Shown: positions 42,863 through 52,383, counted from the first letter of the stretch. The stretch: DNA of 64,000 bases from Parvibaculum sp039680535 (GCF_039680535.1 NZ_JBDKSS010000034.1:4107-68106), one strand, 5' to 3'. A program made the numbers and translations. Notes: generated by a model not told the origin, from the letters alone.

Positions 42863-44641
42863 TTACTTGCCGAAGAGGCCGCCAATGCCCTCTCCGATGC
42901 CTTTGACCGCGCCGCCGACGCCCTCGGCCGCACCGCCGACCGCGCTGCCGACGCCCTTCACCGTGCCGCCTACGCCACCAGAGTCCTGAGCCGCCGCGGC
43001 AGCAAGCTTCGCGCAGCCGCCGGAACCCGCAGCGCCTTCATTTCCGCTGCTCATGAGCGGCAGGAGCGCGCCAACGCCACCGGTCAGCGCCACGCCGCCG
43101 ACTGCCGTCGCCACACCCATGGCGGCGCCCGCCTTGTCGAGACCGGCCGAAGGCGCCGAAAGCGAACCCGATACGCGGATCGGGAAGGCGAGGCTCACGA
43201 GGCTCGGGTTCTTCGGTTTCGGCTTGAGCAGAAGGTCGATCTGCTCCGTACCCAGATTGATGGTGCCGCCGCCCGTGGTGATGAGGCTGTCGGTTTCGAC
43301 CGCCAGCGCCCTGGATGTGCCGACGCCGCCCTGGAAGCTGAAGGCGCTCAAGGCGCATACGAGCTTGGCCTTATCGGTATTCGCACCGCTCGGAATGAGC
43401 GCCGTCGCCAGATCGCCGGAAACCGTTGCGAACATCTTGGAATTGACCGTGCCCTCGCCCGTCGCAAGGTTGGTCATGCCGTTGAGGCTCGCCGCAATGT
43501 CATGCAGCGACTTGCCGCGTCCATTGAGCTTCGCCGCGATGTCGGCCTTGACGGAAAGAAGGTCCGTCACGTCGAGGTCCTTGAAGAGCTGGCCGAGGTC
43601 GAGCGAGGTCGTGCGCGCATCGAGCGACACCGCGCGCGAGCCGCCATTGGCGGTCACGGCGGCGTTGATCGGTACGCCACGGTAAGCCGCGCTGAGCGGC
43701 GCATTAAGCTGCCCGTCCCTGAGCTTCACCGGCAGCTTCACATTGGTGAGTTCGACCTTGCCGAAGACAAGCGAGGCAATGCTGACCGTCACATCCGCAT
43801 CGGCGGCACTGAGTTGGTCGAGCGGAAGCGGGTCACGGCTGAAGACAGGTCCGCCCTTCGTCTTGCTGCCGCCGTCACCTTTGGTAAATGGGGTGAGATC
43901 GAATTTCGGGCTCGCCAGAGCGCCGCTGATGCTGGGCTTCGCGCCGCCAAGCGCCAGCGTGAGGTCGCCCTTCGCGCTGGTTCCGGCCACCGTCACCGAA
44001 GCATCCTTCAGCGAAATGTCGCCCGCCGACTGAAACACATCGGAGTCGAAGGCAATGGTCGAGCCATTGACGTCGCCCTCGATCGTCGCATGAATGCCGC
44101 CGGCCTTCTGCGCGATGCTGACCTTCTGGAAGTCGGCCGTCGTCACCTTCTTCGTCTTGCCGTCGCGATAGGTGATCTTGAGGTTCGAGATGGCGACATT
44201 GGGCACACCCGCCAGCGCCGGGCCACCGCCCGCCTTGGGCGCGGCCTCTGCCGGCGCCGCGCCAAACTCCCAGTTGCCCTTACCGGTCTTGTCCGTTTCG
44301 ACATAGATGTCGGCGCCGTCGAGTTCGACGGATTTCAGCGCCACCTGCCCCTTGAGCAGTGGCAGCACGTCGATCTTCAGGGCCAGCCGGTCCGCCTTCA
44401 CCATCTCCGGCCGCGAGCCCCAATCTGCATTGGCGAAGCTCACCTTCTCCGCGATCAGCTCAGGTTGCAGCGAAATGCCGATATGCAGGCGCCCGTCGAT
44501 CTTGAGGGCGCGGCCTGTCGCCTTTTGCGCGGCTGCCTCGATCTGCGGCGAGAAGCGCCCGAGATCGACGAAGCTCAGGCCGACAACACCGACGACCAGA
44601 ACAATGATGACAAGAAGAAGCAACCGGCCGATGAATCTCAT
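42863..44641 (-). CDS. AsmA-like envelope protein
   Basis: A 592-residue AsmA-family protein. A single N-terminal membrane helix (LLLLVIIVLVVGVVGLSF) anchors a large periplasmic beta-rich domain; the start of the family is visible as ATGRALKIDGRLHIGISLQPELIAEKVSFANA. The C-terminal AsmA repeat region (about 350-530) is followed by a 40-residue Gly-rich tail with short GGxVKG-like repeats. AsmA-like proteins act in outer-membrane lipid transport or assembly. Its start overlaps the upstream HAD stop by four bases. Confidence 0.85.
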   Translation of the reverse strand: MRFIGRLLLLVIIVLVVGVVGLSFVDLGRFSPQIEAAAQKATGRALKIDGRLHIGISLQPELIAEKVSFANADWGSRPEMVKADRLALKIDVLPLLKGQVALKSVELDGADIYVETDKTGKGNWEFGAAPAEAAPKAGGGPALAGVPNVAISNLKITYRDGKTKKVTTADFQKVSIAQKAGGIHATIEGDVNGSTIAFDSDVFQSAGDISLKDASVTVAGTSAKGDLTLALGGAKPSISGALASPKFDLTPFTKGDGGSKTKGGPVFSRDPLPLDQLSAADADVTVSIASLVFGKVELTNVKLPVKLRDGQLNAPLSAAYRGVPINAAVTANGGSRAVSLDARTTSLDLGQLFKDLDVTDLLSVKADIAAKLNGRGKSLHDIAASLNGMTNLATGEGTVNSKMFATVSGDLATALIPSGANTDKAKLVCALSAFSFQGGVGTSRALAVETDSLITTGGGTINLGTEQIDLLLKPKPKNPSLVSLAFPIRVSGSLSAPSAGLDKAGAAMGVATAVGGVALTGGVGALLPLMSSGNEGAAGSGGCAKLAAAAAQDSGGVGGTVKGVGSAVGGAAEGVGGAVKGIGEGIGGLFGK

Positions 44642-45333
44642 TTAACTGGCTCCCCGAATATTGGCACCGTCCAGATCGTCTCCAGCGCGGGATGAAGCTC
44701 CGCAAAATCCGAAAGGATTACGGAAGCTCCCGCCTGCGCCAGAACGTCCGTGTCATGATAGCCCCAATCGACGCCGAACGCATGCGTTCCTGCGGCGCGG
44801 GCCATATGAATATCGTATGACGTATCCCCCACCAGAACGGTATTGCGGGGGTCCGCACCCGCCTCCGCCATGGCGCGCTCCATCATCATGGGATGAGGCT
44901 TCGAGGGCGCATCGTCCGCCGTCTGAAGGGTGACAAAAAAGCGGGCGAGATCATGCTGTTCGAGCGCGAGCCGAAGCCCCTTCTGCGACTTGCCCGTGGC
45001 AATCCCTAGAAGAATATCATCCCGTTCAGCCAGACGCTCGATCGCCTCGCGGGCGCCGGGAAAAAGCGGCTCTGCGAGCTCGGGCCGCGCGCGCAGATGA
45101 TGGAAGGCATCCTTGTAGCCCTCGGTCACGGCCTTGCGAAGCACCGGGTCCGTCTCCGGCAGAAGCGCCGCCAGCGCCTCGTCGAGCGACAGGCCGACAA
45201 TGGACAAAACCTCCTCGCGCGGAAGCGGCTTGAGCCCATGCGCTTCAAAGGCATGGTTCATCGCTGCCACGATCATGTGCTGGCTATCGATCAGCGTGCC
45301 GTCGCAATCGAAAACGACGAGCCGCGTGCTCAT
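44638..45333 (-). CDS. HAD-IA phosphatase (phosphoglycolate phosphatase-like)
   Basis: A 231-residue HAD-IA hydrolase. Nucleophile D9 and acid/base D11 are in VFDCDGTL; motif II is GIATGKS; the motif III lysine is in SKPHPMM; motif IV is VLVGDTSYDIHMA. This is the pattern of Gph-type phosphatases, and many alphaproteobacteria carry this gene next to rluC and ATP12. The true substrate is unknown. It overlaps rluC upstream and asmA downstream by four bases each. Confidence 0.85.
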   Translation of the reverse strand: MSTRLVVFDCDGTLIDSQHMIVAAMNHAFEAHGLKPLPREEVLSIVGLSLDEALAALLPETDPVLRKAVTEGYKDAFHHLRARPELAEPLFPGAREAIERLAERDDILLGIATGKSQKGLRLALEQHDLARFFVTLQTADDAPSKPHPMMMERAMAEAGADPRNTVLVGDTSYDIHMARAAGTHAFGVDWGYHDTDVLAQAGASVILSDFAELHPALETIWTVPIFGEPVK

Positions 45334-46322
45334 GGCTCCAGCCCGTCAAAGGCGTGCTTCGCGTCGCGCTCCTCGAAGGCAAGCAGCTCCCATGTCTTCT
45401 TCATGTGAGGCGGCAGTTCCGCCTCCACAAAAAGGCGCTTGCCGCCATCGGGATGCGCGATGTCGAGCGAACGCGCATGAAGGTGAAGCTGGCGCGGAAT
45501 TTCGCCACCCGGATGCGCATCGACACCGCCATATTTCCCGTCGCCGACAATGGGCGTTCCCATGGCGGCGGCATGAGCGCGGATCTGGTGCGTGCGCCCC
45601 GTCATCGGCATGAAGGCCACCCAGGCGAATTTCTGCGCCACCGTCGTTACCACCGAATAATGCGTGACGGCATTCTTCGCGTCCTCGTCGCCCTTCTCGG
45701 CGGCGAAAACGCGTTCGGCACGCGGCCCGCCCTGCTTCGCCAACGCAAGGTTGATCGTGCCCTGACGCGGGCTCGGCACGCCGACGACGAGCGCCCAGTA
45801 AATCTTCTGCGCGTCCTTCTGCTGAAAGGCGCGGGCAAGAGCCGTGGCCGCGCGGACATTCCGCGCCAGCACGATAACGCCCGAGGTGTCGCGGTCGAGG
45901 CGGTGAACGAGGCGCGGACGCTCCTTCGCCTCGAACATCAGCGCGTCAAGCATTCCATCGAGATGCCGCTCTGTCTTGGTGCCACCTTGCACGGCAAGCC
46001 CCGCCGGCTTGTTCAGCACGATCACCGACTTGTCCTTGTAGATGACGCAGGCGCGGATCATCTCCGCATCAGCCTCGCTCACCGGTTTTTCAACCTTGGG
46101 CGCGGGTTCCAGCGCCTCGCCGAGCGGCGGCACACGGACGATCTGACCGGCAGAGAGCCGCGCATTCGACTTCGCCTTGGCGCCGTCAACACGCACCTGC
46201 CCCGTGCGCAGCAGCTTTTCGAGACGGCCATGCGTCAGCGAAGGAAAGCGACGTTTGAACCAGCGGTCGAGGCGGATGCCATCCTCTTCCTCCGTCACGT
46301 CGAGTTGCGCGACAGCACTCAT
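45330..46322 (-). CDS. RluC/RluD-family pseudouridine synthase
   Basis: A 330-residue RNA pseudouridine synthase. An S4-like RNA-binding domain (about 17-75) precedes the catalytic domain with HRLDRDTSG; the catalytic Asp is D143. Later TGRTHQIRAHAAAMG is the family's RNA-binding motif. RluC modifies 23S rRNA positions 955/2504/2580 and RluD 1911/1915/1917 in E. coli; which this is cannot be told reliably, though RluC-like is common in this context. The start at 46322 overlaps the crcB stop as ATGA. Confidence 0.88.
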   Translation of the reverse strand: MSAVAQLDVTEEEDGIRLDRWFKRRFPSLTHGRLEKLLRTGQVRVDGAKAKSNARLSAGQIVRVPPLGEALEPAPKVEKPVSEADAEMIRACVIYKDKSVIVLNKPAGLAVQGGTKTERHLDGMLDALMFEAKERPRLVHRLDRDTSGVIVLARNVRAATALARAFQQKDAQKIYWALVVGVPSPRQGTINLALAKQGGPRAERVFAAEKGDEDAKNAVTHYSVVTTVAQKFAWVAFMPMTGRTHQIRAHAAAMGTPIVGDGKYGGVDAHPGGEIPRQLHLHARSLDIAHPDGGKRLFVEAELPPHMKKTWELLAFEERDAKHAFDGLEP

Positions 46323-46699
46323 GAAAACACCGCCCTTACAGTCCAAAGTCCGAGAAAAAGCGCCAGGATCGATCCGCAGACCGACCCCGCCACATAAAGG
46401 CCAGCAAGGCCAAAATCGTTCCGCTCGATCATGTTGCCCGCATCGAGCGCGAAGGCCGAGAATGTCGTGAAGCCGCCGAGAATGCCCGTCATCATGAAGC
46501 TGCGCATTTCCTGCGGCGCGCTGAACTTCAGCTCGAAGCTCTCGGCAACCGCCCCCATGACGAAACAGCCGAGAATGTTGACGACGAAAATGCCCCAGGG
46601 AAAGCCGGTGCCGAGCGCTTTGCTCACCTCGATATTGAAAAGATAGCGCAGCACGGAACCAATGGCGCCGCCGACGGCGACGGCGAAAATGCTGTTCAC
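46319..46699 (-). CDS. crcB: Fluoride ion channel CrcB (Fluc)
   Basis: A 126-residue, four-helix membrane protein that exports fluoride as a dual-topology dimer. It contains GGAIGSVLRYL, the channel asparagine in FVVNILGCF and the GGFTTFSAF phenylalanine box. A GTG at 46699 overlapping the rarA stop (GTGA) is preferred, with AGGAGA upstream; an ATG ten codons earlier would overlap rarA by 34 bases. No fluoride riboswitch is visible, and none is expected inside this coupled operon. Confidence 0.9.
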   Translation of the reverse strand: MNSIFAVAVGGAIGSVLRYLFNIEVSKALGTGFPWGIFVVNILGCFVMGAVAESFELKFSAPQEMRSFMMTGILGGFTTFSAFALDAGNMIERNDFGLAGLYVAGSVCGSILALFLGLWTVRAVFS

Positions 46700-48000
46700 T
46701 TCGACTTCTCCTGTCTCAGCCTTTGCCAATAGGCGAGGCGCTTGGAAATCTCGCGCTCAAAGCCACGTTCGAAGGGCTCATAGAACTGCTCGCGCTCCAT
46801 CTCGTCGGGGAAATAGTCCTGCCCCGAAAACCCTTCCGGCGTATCGGGATCGTAGACATAGCCTTTGCCGTATCCGAGATCCTTCATCAATCGCGTCGGC
46901 GCATTGAGAATATGCGCGGGCGGATTGAGCGAGCCGGTTTCCTTGGCAGCGCGCTTCGCCGCGCCGAAAGCCGTATAGGCCGCATTCGATTTCGGCGCGG
47001 TGGCGAGATAGATCAGCGCCTGCGCGATGGCGAGTTCGCCTTCGGGCGAACCCAGAAAATCATAAGCCTCTTTCGCGGCAAGCGTCTGGTGCAGCGCTTC
47101 CGGGTCGGCGAGGCCGATATCTTCCACCGCCATGCGCACCATGCGCCGGCAGATATAAAGCGGGTCTTCGCCGCCCGCCAGCATACGCGCAAGCCAGTAG
47201 AGCGCCGCGTCGCAATCCGATCCGCGTACGGATTTATGAAGCGCGCTGACGAGATTGTAGTGCCCTTCCCGGCCCTTGTCGTAGAGCGGCGCGCGGCGCT
47301 GCACCGCGCCGATGAGGCCTGCCGTGTCGAGCGTCTGGTCGCCCGCCACCTCGAAGACTTCTTCGGCAAGACCCAGCATGTAGCGTCCATCGCCATCGGC
47401 CATGGCGCGCAGCGTGGCCCGCGCATCCTCGTCGAGCGGCAGCTTGCGGCCCACATAGGCCTCGGCGCGCCCAAGCAGCTTTTCGAGCGAGGCATCGTCG
47501 AGCCGGTTCAGCACCAGCACCTGCGCGCGAGAGAGAAGCGCGGCATTGAGTTCGAAGGACGGGTTTTCGGTCGTCGCACCGACCAGCGTGACCGTGCCGT
47601 CCTCCATCACCGGGAGGAAGCTGTCCTGCTGGGCACGGTTGAAGCGGTGTATCTCGTCGACGAAAAGCAGCGTGCCCTTGCCGACCGCGCGACGGCCCCG
47701 CGCCGCATCGAAGACCTTCTTGAGGTCCCCGACGCCGGAAAAGATCGCCGACATCGGCTCAAAATGAAGCCCCACCTTGTCAGCCAGCAGCCGGGCGATG
47801 GTCGTCTTGCCGGTGCCGGGCGGGCCCCAGAGGACGATCGACGACAGATGGCCCTTGGCGAGCATGCGCCCAAGCGGCCCCTTCGGCCCTATCAGATGGT
47901 CTTGACCGACCACCTCCTCGAGGGTCTTCGGACGCAGCCTGTCCGCCAGCGGACGCGGCGCGCCCTCATCCAGACCTGCGGCTTCGAAAAGATTGCTCAT
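46696..48000 (-). CDS. rarA: AAA+ replication-associated recombination protein RarA
   Basis: A 434-residue RarA/MgsA/WRNIP1 homologue that acts at stalled replication forks. Walker A is GPPGTGKTT at 59-67, Walker B FVDEIHRF, and sensor 1 GATTENPSFELN. The C-terminal tetramerisation domain follows about 240. It belongs to the clamp-loader clade and is 35 bases downstream of the degQ-like gene. RarA-crcB-rluC order is common in alphaproteobacteria. Confidence 0.94.
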   Translation of the reverse strand: MSNLFEAAGLDEGAPRPLADRLRPKTLEEVVGQDHLIGPKGPLGRMLAKGHLSSIVLWGPPGTGKTTIARLLADKVGLHFEPMSAIFSGVGDLKKVFDAARGRRAVGKGTLLFVDEIHRFNRAQQDSFLPVMEDGTVTLVGATTENPSFELNAALLSRAQVLVLNRLDDASLEKLLGRAEAYVGRKLPLDEDARATLRAMADGDGRYMLGLAEEVFEVAGDQTLDTAGLIGAVQRRAPLYDKGREGHYNLVSALHKSVRGSDCDAALYWLARMLAGGEDPLYICRRMVRMAVEDIGLADPEALHQTLAAKEAYDFLGSPEGELAIAQALIYLATAPKSNAAYTAFGAAKRAAKETGSLNPPAHILNAPTRLMKDLGYGKGYVYDPDTPEGFSGQDYFPDEMEREQFYEPFERGFEREISKRLAYWQRLRQEKSK

Positions 48001-48035
48001 GGGCAGGGTTTAGCATGTTTCCCCTGCCCGCCGCA

Positions 48036-49478
48036 TCATCCGCCGACGGTCGCCGTGAAGGTCTGATCGCCGCGCCGGATCGCGAAATCCCATTGCTCGC
48101 GGGTGCCGGCGGTCGCGCCCAGAAGCTCCTTGACCGCGCCGATCTTCACCTCGCCCACCTGGAGCACGATATCGCCAGGCTGAAACTGGAGCCGGTCGGC
48201 AGGCGTCCCGTTCTCGATCTTCAGGATCACGACGCCCTTCGCGGCCGGCGCGTCCATGCCCAGCTCATCCGCGATCGCCGGCGAGAGGTTGGCGACGGTG
48301 GCCCCCGTGAACGGGTTGCGCCCCTTGACGACTGTGCGGTCTGCGGCGGGCTTCTCCGGCGGCGCCTCGAGCGCCATCTGGGTCTCATAGCTGCGGCCAT
48401 CGCGCTGATAGCGCACAGTCACCTTGCCATTGAGCCCCTTGGTGGCGAAGCGGTAGCGCACCGCCTGCGGGTCCTCGACATCATGATTGTCGACGGCCCG
48501 GATCACATCGCCATCCTTCAGCCCCGCGCGCGCCGCTGGGCCACCCGCAAAGACCTGCTGCACCAGCGCGCCGCCCGGTCGGTCGAGGCCAAGCGTCGAG
48601 GCGAGCTGCGCGTCTACCGCCTGGAGCTGCGCGCCCGTCCAGGGCCGCTTCACATGGCCGCCATTCCTCGCGCTATCGACGATGAGCCGGACCATGTTCG
48701 ACGGGATCGCAAAGCCGATTCCGACACTGCCACCCGACTGCGAATAGATCGCGCTGTTGATGCCGATGAGCCTGCCATCCGTCGTCACCAACGCGCCGCC
48801 CGAATTGCCCGGATTGATCGCGGCATCCGTCTGGATGAAGAACTGATAATCCGAGACGCCGATATGCGTCCGCGCCAGCGCCGAGACGATGCCCGTCGTC
48901 ACCGTCTGGCCGACACCGAAGGGATTGCCGAGCGCGAGCACGAGATCGCCCACTTCCACCGAATCCGAATCCTTGAACGCGAGGAATGGCAGCTTCTCGC
49001 CCTTGGTGTCGATCTTCAGCACGGCGAGATCGGTGCGCTCATCCGCGAGCACGACTTTCGCCTCATATTCACGCCTGTCGTTGAGCGCGACCTTGAACTG
49101 GTCGCCACCCTGAATGACGTGATTGTTGGTAACGATGAGGCCGCTCGCGTCGACGATCACGCCCGAGCCGAGCGACTGCTGCACGCGTTCTCGCGGCACG
49201 CCGAAGCTGAAGCGGTCGCCGAAAAAGCGCTGGAAGAACGGGTCGTTGAAGAGTGGCGACGGCGCCTGAGCCTGCACCACGCGCTTCGAATAGACGTTCA
49301 CCACCGCCGGTGCGACACGCTTCACCACCGCCGAATAGGACAGCGTCACCTCGCTCGACGAGCCCGGCAGCGCACGCGTCTCCGCCTTCGCATCGCGCGG
49401 AAAGAAAACCAGCGTCAGGCTGAGCACCGCAGCGCCAAGCGCCATCGAGAGCCAACCGCCCACGGAAGATTGGGACAT
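48036..49478 (-). CDS. Do/DegQ family periplasmic serine protease
   Basis: A 480-residue HtrA-type protease/chaperone. An N-terminal hydrophobic segment (about 10-28, up to AKA) exports it. The catalytic triad is H120 (VTNNHVI), D150 (ERTDLAV) and S226 (NPGNSGGAL). Two PDZ domains follow (about 270-360 and 390-475). The start at 49478 is preferred over longer alternatives (for example 49532) because it yields a normal signal sequence. It lies between the ribosomal block terminator and rarA. Confidence 0.9.
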   Translation of the reverse strand: MSQSSVGGWLSMALGAAVLSLTLVFFPRDAKAETRALPGSSSEVTLSYSAVVKRVAPAVVNVYSKRVVQAQAPSPLFNDPFFQRFFGDRFSFGVPRERVQQSLGSGVIVDASGLIVTNNHVIQGGDQFKVALNDRREYEAKVVLADERTDLAVLKIDTKGEKLPFLAFKDSDSVEVGDLVLALGNPFGVGQTVTTGIVSALARTHIGVSDYQFFIQTDAAINPGNSGGALVTTDGRLIGINSAIYSQSGGSVGIGFAIPSNMVRLIVDSARNGGHVKRPWTGAQLQAVDAQLASTLGLDRPGGALVQQVFAGGPAARAGLKDGDVIRAVDNHDVEDPQAVRYRFATKGLNGKVTVRYQRDGRSYETQMALEAPPEKPAADRTVVKGRNPFTGATVANLSPAIADELGMDAPAAKGVVILKIENGTPADRLQFQPGDIVLQVGEVKIGAVKELLGATAGTREQWDFAIRRGDQTFTATVGG

Positions 49479-49603
49479 GAATTCAACCACCACCTGATAC
49501 GCCCCCGGCCCGGAAGCGCCGCATCCATCCATGGATTTTGTTGAGCCATTGTGACTCTGGCAAGGCCGAACTATTCCGAACCCCGCGCCGAGACCGGGAA
49601 CGC

Positions 49604-49636
49604 GCAAACAAAAAGGGCGGCCCGAAAGGCCGCCCT
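49604..49636 (-). terminator. Intrinsic terminator closing the ribosomal operon
   Basis: Nine-base perfect stem (AGGGCGGCC/GGCCGCCCT) with a five-base loop, followed on the minus strand by CCTTTTTGTTTG. It is 27 bases beyond the rplQ stop. Confidence 0.92.
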
Positions 49637-49662
49637 CGAATGTCGCTTGAAGCGCGATCGGC

Positions 49663-50094
49663 TTACGCCGTCGCCAGCGCTTCTTCCTCGTCACCCTCGA
49701 CCAGCACCGGACCCGAATCCTGGCCCTTGGCGCTCTCGTCGCGGTCGACGAATTCGATGACCGCCATCGGGGCGTTGTCGCCGAAGCGGAAGCCCGCCTT
49801 CAGAACGCGGATATAGCCGCCCGGACGCTCCTGGTAGCGCGGTCCGAGAATGTCGAAGAGCTTCGCCGCCCACTTCTTGTCGGGCAGCTGCGCATAGGCC
49901 TGGCGGCGCGTATGCAGCGTGTCCGTCTTGCCGAGCGTGACGAGCTTCTCCACGTAGGGGCGCAGCTCCTTCGCCTTCGGCAGCGTCGTGACGATCTGCT
50001 CGTGCTTGATCAGCGCAACGGCCATGTTGGCGAGCATCGCCTTGCGGTGGCTCGCTGTCCTGTTGAGCTTGCGGCCGGAATTACCGTGACGCAT
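49663..50094 (-). CDS. rplQ: 50S ribosomal protein L17
   Basis: A 143-residue L17, near the polypeptide exit region of the large subunit. The N-terminus MRHGNSGRKLNRTASHRKAM is the family signature. The last 25 residues form an acidic extension (DESAKGQDSGPVLVEGDEEEAL) beyond the 120 or so residues of E. coli L17, as is usual in alphaproteobacteria. It is the last gene of the alpha cluster, 54 bases after rpoA. Confidence 0.97.
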   Translation of the reverse strand: MRHGNSGRKLNRTASHRKAMLANMAVALIKHEQIVTTLPKAKELRPYVEKLVTLGKTDTLHTRRQAYAQLPDKKWAAKLFDILGPRYQERPGGYIRVLKAGFRFGDNAPMAVIEFVDRDESAKGQDSGPVLVEGDEEEALATA

Positions 50095-50148
50095 GACCCC
50101 TTCTCCTTACATTCCTTGCGGCGTCTTCTGCGACGCGGCGTTCAAATA

Positions 50149-51165
50149 TCAATACTGGTCTTCGTAGCGCTTCGCGAGTTCTTCGATGTTCTCCGGCGGC
50201 CAGTTCGGCACTTCCATGCCGAGGTGGAGACCCATCTGTGCGAGCACTTCCTTGATCTCGTTGAGCGACTTGCGTCCGAAGTTCGGCGTACGGAGCATTT
50301 CGGCTTCCGTCTTCTGGATGAGGTCGCCGATATAGACGATGTTGTCGTTCTTGAGGCAGTTGGCCGAGCGGACCGAGAGTTCCAGTTCGTCGACCTTCTT
50401 GAGCAGCGCCGCGTTGAATTCGAGTTCCGGGCGCGTCTCTTCGATGTGCTTCTGCTCCGGCTCTTCGAAGTTCACGAAAATCTGGAGCTGGTCTTGCAGG
50501 ATTCGCGCGGCATAGGCAACCGCATCGTCCGGCGTCAGCGCGCCGTTCGTCTCGATCTGCATGGTGAGCTTGTCATAGTCGAGGATCTGCCCTTCGCGGG
50601 TGTTCTCGACCTTGTAGGAAACGCGCTTCACCGGGCTGTAGAGGCTGTCAACGGCGATGAGGCCGATCGGCGCGTCTTCCGGACGGTTGCGGTCCGACGA
50701 GACATAGCCCTTGCCGAGCGCGACCGTGAATTCCATGCGGATGTCGGCGCCCTGGTCCAGCGTGCAGAGCACGAGGTCCGGATTAAGCACTTCAATGTCC
50801 GCGCCCGTCGTGATGTCGCCGGCGGTGACGACGCCCGGGCCCTTCTTCGTCAGCGTCATGCGCTTCGGGCCTTCGGCGTGAAGGCGCAGCGCGAGCTGCT
50901 TGATGTTCAGAATGATGTCCGTGACGTCTTCACGAACGCCCGCGATCGACGAGAACTCATGCAGCACGCCGTCGATCTGCACGGCCGTCACGGCGGCGCC
51001 CTGGAGCGACGACATGAGGACGCGGCGCAGCGCGTTGCCGAGCGTCAGGCCGAAGCCGCGCTCAAGCGGCTCTGCGATGACAGTCGCAAAGCGGCCGGCG
51101 TCATGGCCCGGAACGATCTCGAGCTTGTTCGGCTTAATGAGCTCTTCCCAGTTCTTCTGGATCAA
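50149..51165 (-). CDS. rpoA: RNA polymerase alpha subunit
   Basis: A 338-residue alpha subunit. The NTD (dimerisation, IQKNWEELIKPNKLE, ERGFGLTLGNALRRVLMSS) and the CTD (ELSVRSANCLKNDNI, contacts DNA and activators) are complete. The conserved sequence begins at a TTG at 51165 with GAGG eight bases upstream; there is no ATG in the right place, and the longer open frame (to 51228) is unsupported. It lies 140 bases after rpsK. Confidence 0.95.
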   Translation of the reverse strand: MIQKNWEELIKPNKLEIVPGHDAGRFATVIAEPLERGFGLTLGNALRRVLMSSLQGAAVTAVQIDGVLHEFSSIAGVREDVTDIILNIKQLALRLHAEGPKRMTLTKKGPGVVTAGDITTGADIEVLNPDLVLCTLDQGADIRMEFTVALGKGYVSSDRNRPEDAPIGLIAVDSLYSPVKRVSYKVENTREGQILDYDKLTMQIETNGALTPDDAVAYAARILQDQLQIFVNFEEPEQKHIEETRPELEFNAALLKKVDELELSVRSANCLKNDNIVYIGDLIQKTEAEMLRTPNFGRKSLNEIKEVLAQMGLHLGMEVPNWPPENIEELAKRYEDQY

Positions 51166-51305
51166 TTTCAAAACCTCGTGCCGTTTACGGGCGCCAAACC
51201 GGCGCGCCGGGCGGGAGACATCCGCCACTTGGTCTCTTTAACGTCCGCCCCACCATTCAATCGTGCGGGCAGACGGACCAGAAAAGGTCGAGTATCGAAC
51301 GCTGG

Positions 51306-51695
51306 TTACACGCGACGACGCTTGGGCGGGCGGCAGCCATTGTGCGGGATCGGCGTGACGTCGCGGATCGTCGTCACGGTGAAACCGACCGACTGCAGCG
51401 CGCGGAGAGCCGACTCACGGCCCGAACCCGGACCCGTCACCTCGACTTCGAGGGTACGCATGCCGTGCTCCATCGCCTTCTTGCCGGCGTCTTCGGCGGC
51501 CATCTGCGCGGCGAAGGGCGTCGACTTGCGGCTGCCCTTGAAGCCCATCATGCCGGCCGAGGACCAGGAGATCGTGTTGCCCTGCGCGTCGGTGATCGTG
51601 ATCATCGTATTGTTGAACGACGAGTTCACATGCGCCACGCCGGACGAAATGTTCTTCCGTTCCTTGCGCCGAATACGGGTCTTTTCCTTAGCCAT
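51306..51695 (-). CDS. rpsK: 30S ribosomal protein S11
   Basis: A 129-residue S11 of the small-subunit platform, with AHVNSSFNNTMITITD, GSRKSTPFAAQMAAED and the C-terminal PHNGCRPPKRRRV. The start at 51695 (MAKEKTRIRR) matches the family; 11 more upstream codons in frame are rejected. It is second in rpsM-rpsK-rpoA-rplQ, 61 bases after rpsM. Confidence 0.97.
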   Translation of the reverse strand: MAKEKTRIRRKERKNISSGVAHVNSSFNNTMITITDAQGNTISWSSAGMMGFKGSRKSTPFAAQMAAEDAGKKAMEHGMRTLEVEVTGPGSGRESALRALQSVGFTVTTIRDVTPIPHNGCRPPKRRRV

Positions 51696-51756
51696 CGCTC
51701 TCAAACCTTGCCTGTCGCCCGAGCTCATGCCCCGGCGTAAAAATTACGTGGGGCTC

Positions 51757-52125
<369 letters not shown>

Positions 52126-52144
52126 TTCAATTCTCCTGCTCTCC

Positions 52145-52167
52145 GTATCGGCGCTCTAGCCCGATAC
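52145..52167 (-). promoter_or_regulatory. Hairpin just upstream of the rpsM ribosome site
   Basis: GTATCGG (52145-52151) pairs with CCGATAC (52161-52167) around nine bases. On the minus-strand transcript it ends about ten bases before the AGGAGA of rpsM, a place where it could affect translation. Confidence 0.45.
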
Positions 52168-52334
52168 AACCCTCATTCGGTACGGCGTCCCACCTGGTTC
52201 ACCGCCACATGGGGAATCGCTCAAGACGGCGCCTACGTCAAAACCCGGTTGGAGCCTTCCGAAAACCCGCGGAAATCCGCCAATTTTCGGCCCATACCGG
52301 AATTTGCCCTGAAAGTGCCGTCGCGAAGGCCGGG

Positions 52335-52362
52335 ATTATAGGATTTAACCCTTCCCAGTCAA
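52335..52362 (-). promoter_or_regulatory. Strong sigma-70 promoter of the alpha operon
   Basis: On the minus strand TTGACT (52362-52357) and a perfect TATAAT (52340-52335) are separated by 16 bases. Transcription should begin near 52328, inside the 258-base gap between adk and rpsM, leaving a leader of about 200 bases. Confidence 0.8.
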
Positions 52363-52383
52363 CCGCTTAAGCCAAGTCCCTTT

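Noticed and set aside
46700..48100. Fluoride riboswitch for crcB
   Set aside because: crcB begins within the rarA stop codon and is transcribed as part of that operon. No riboswitch-like pseudoknot is evident upstream.
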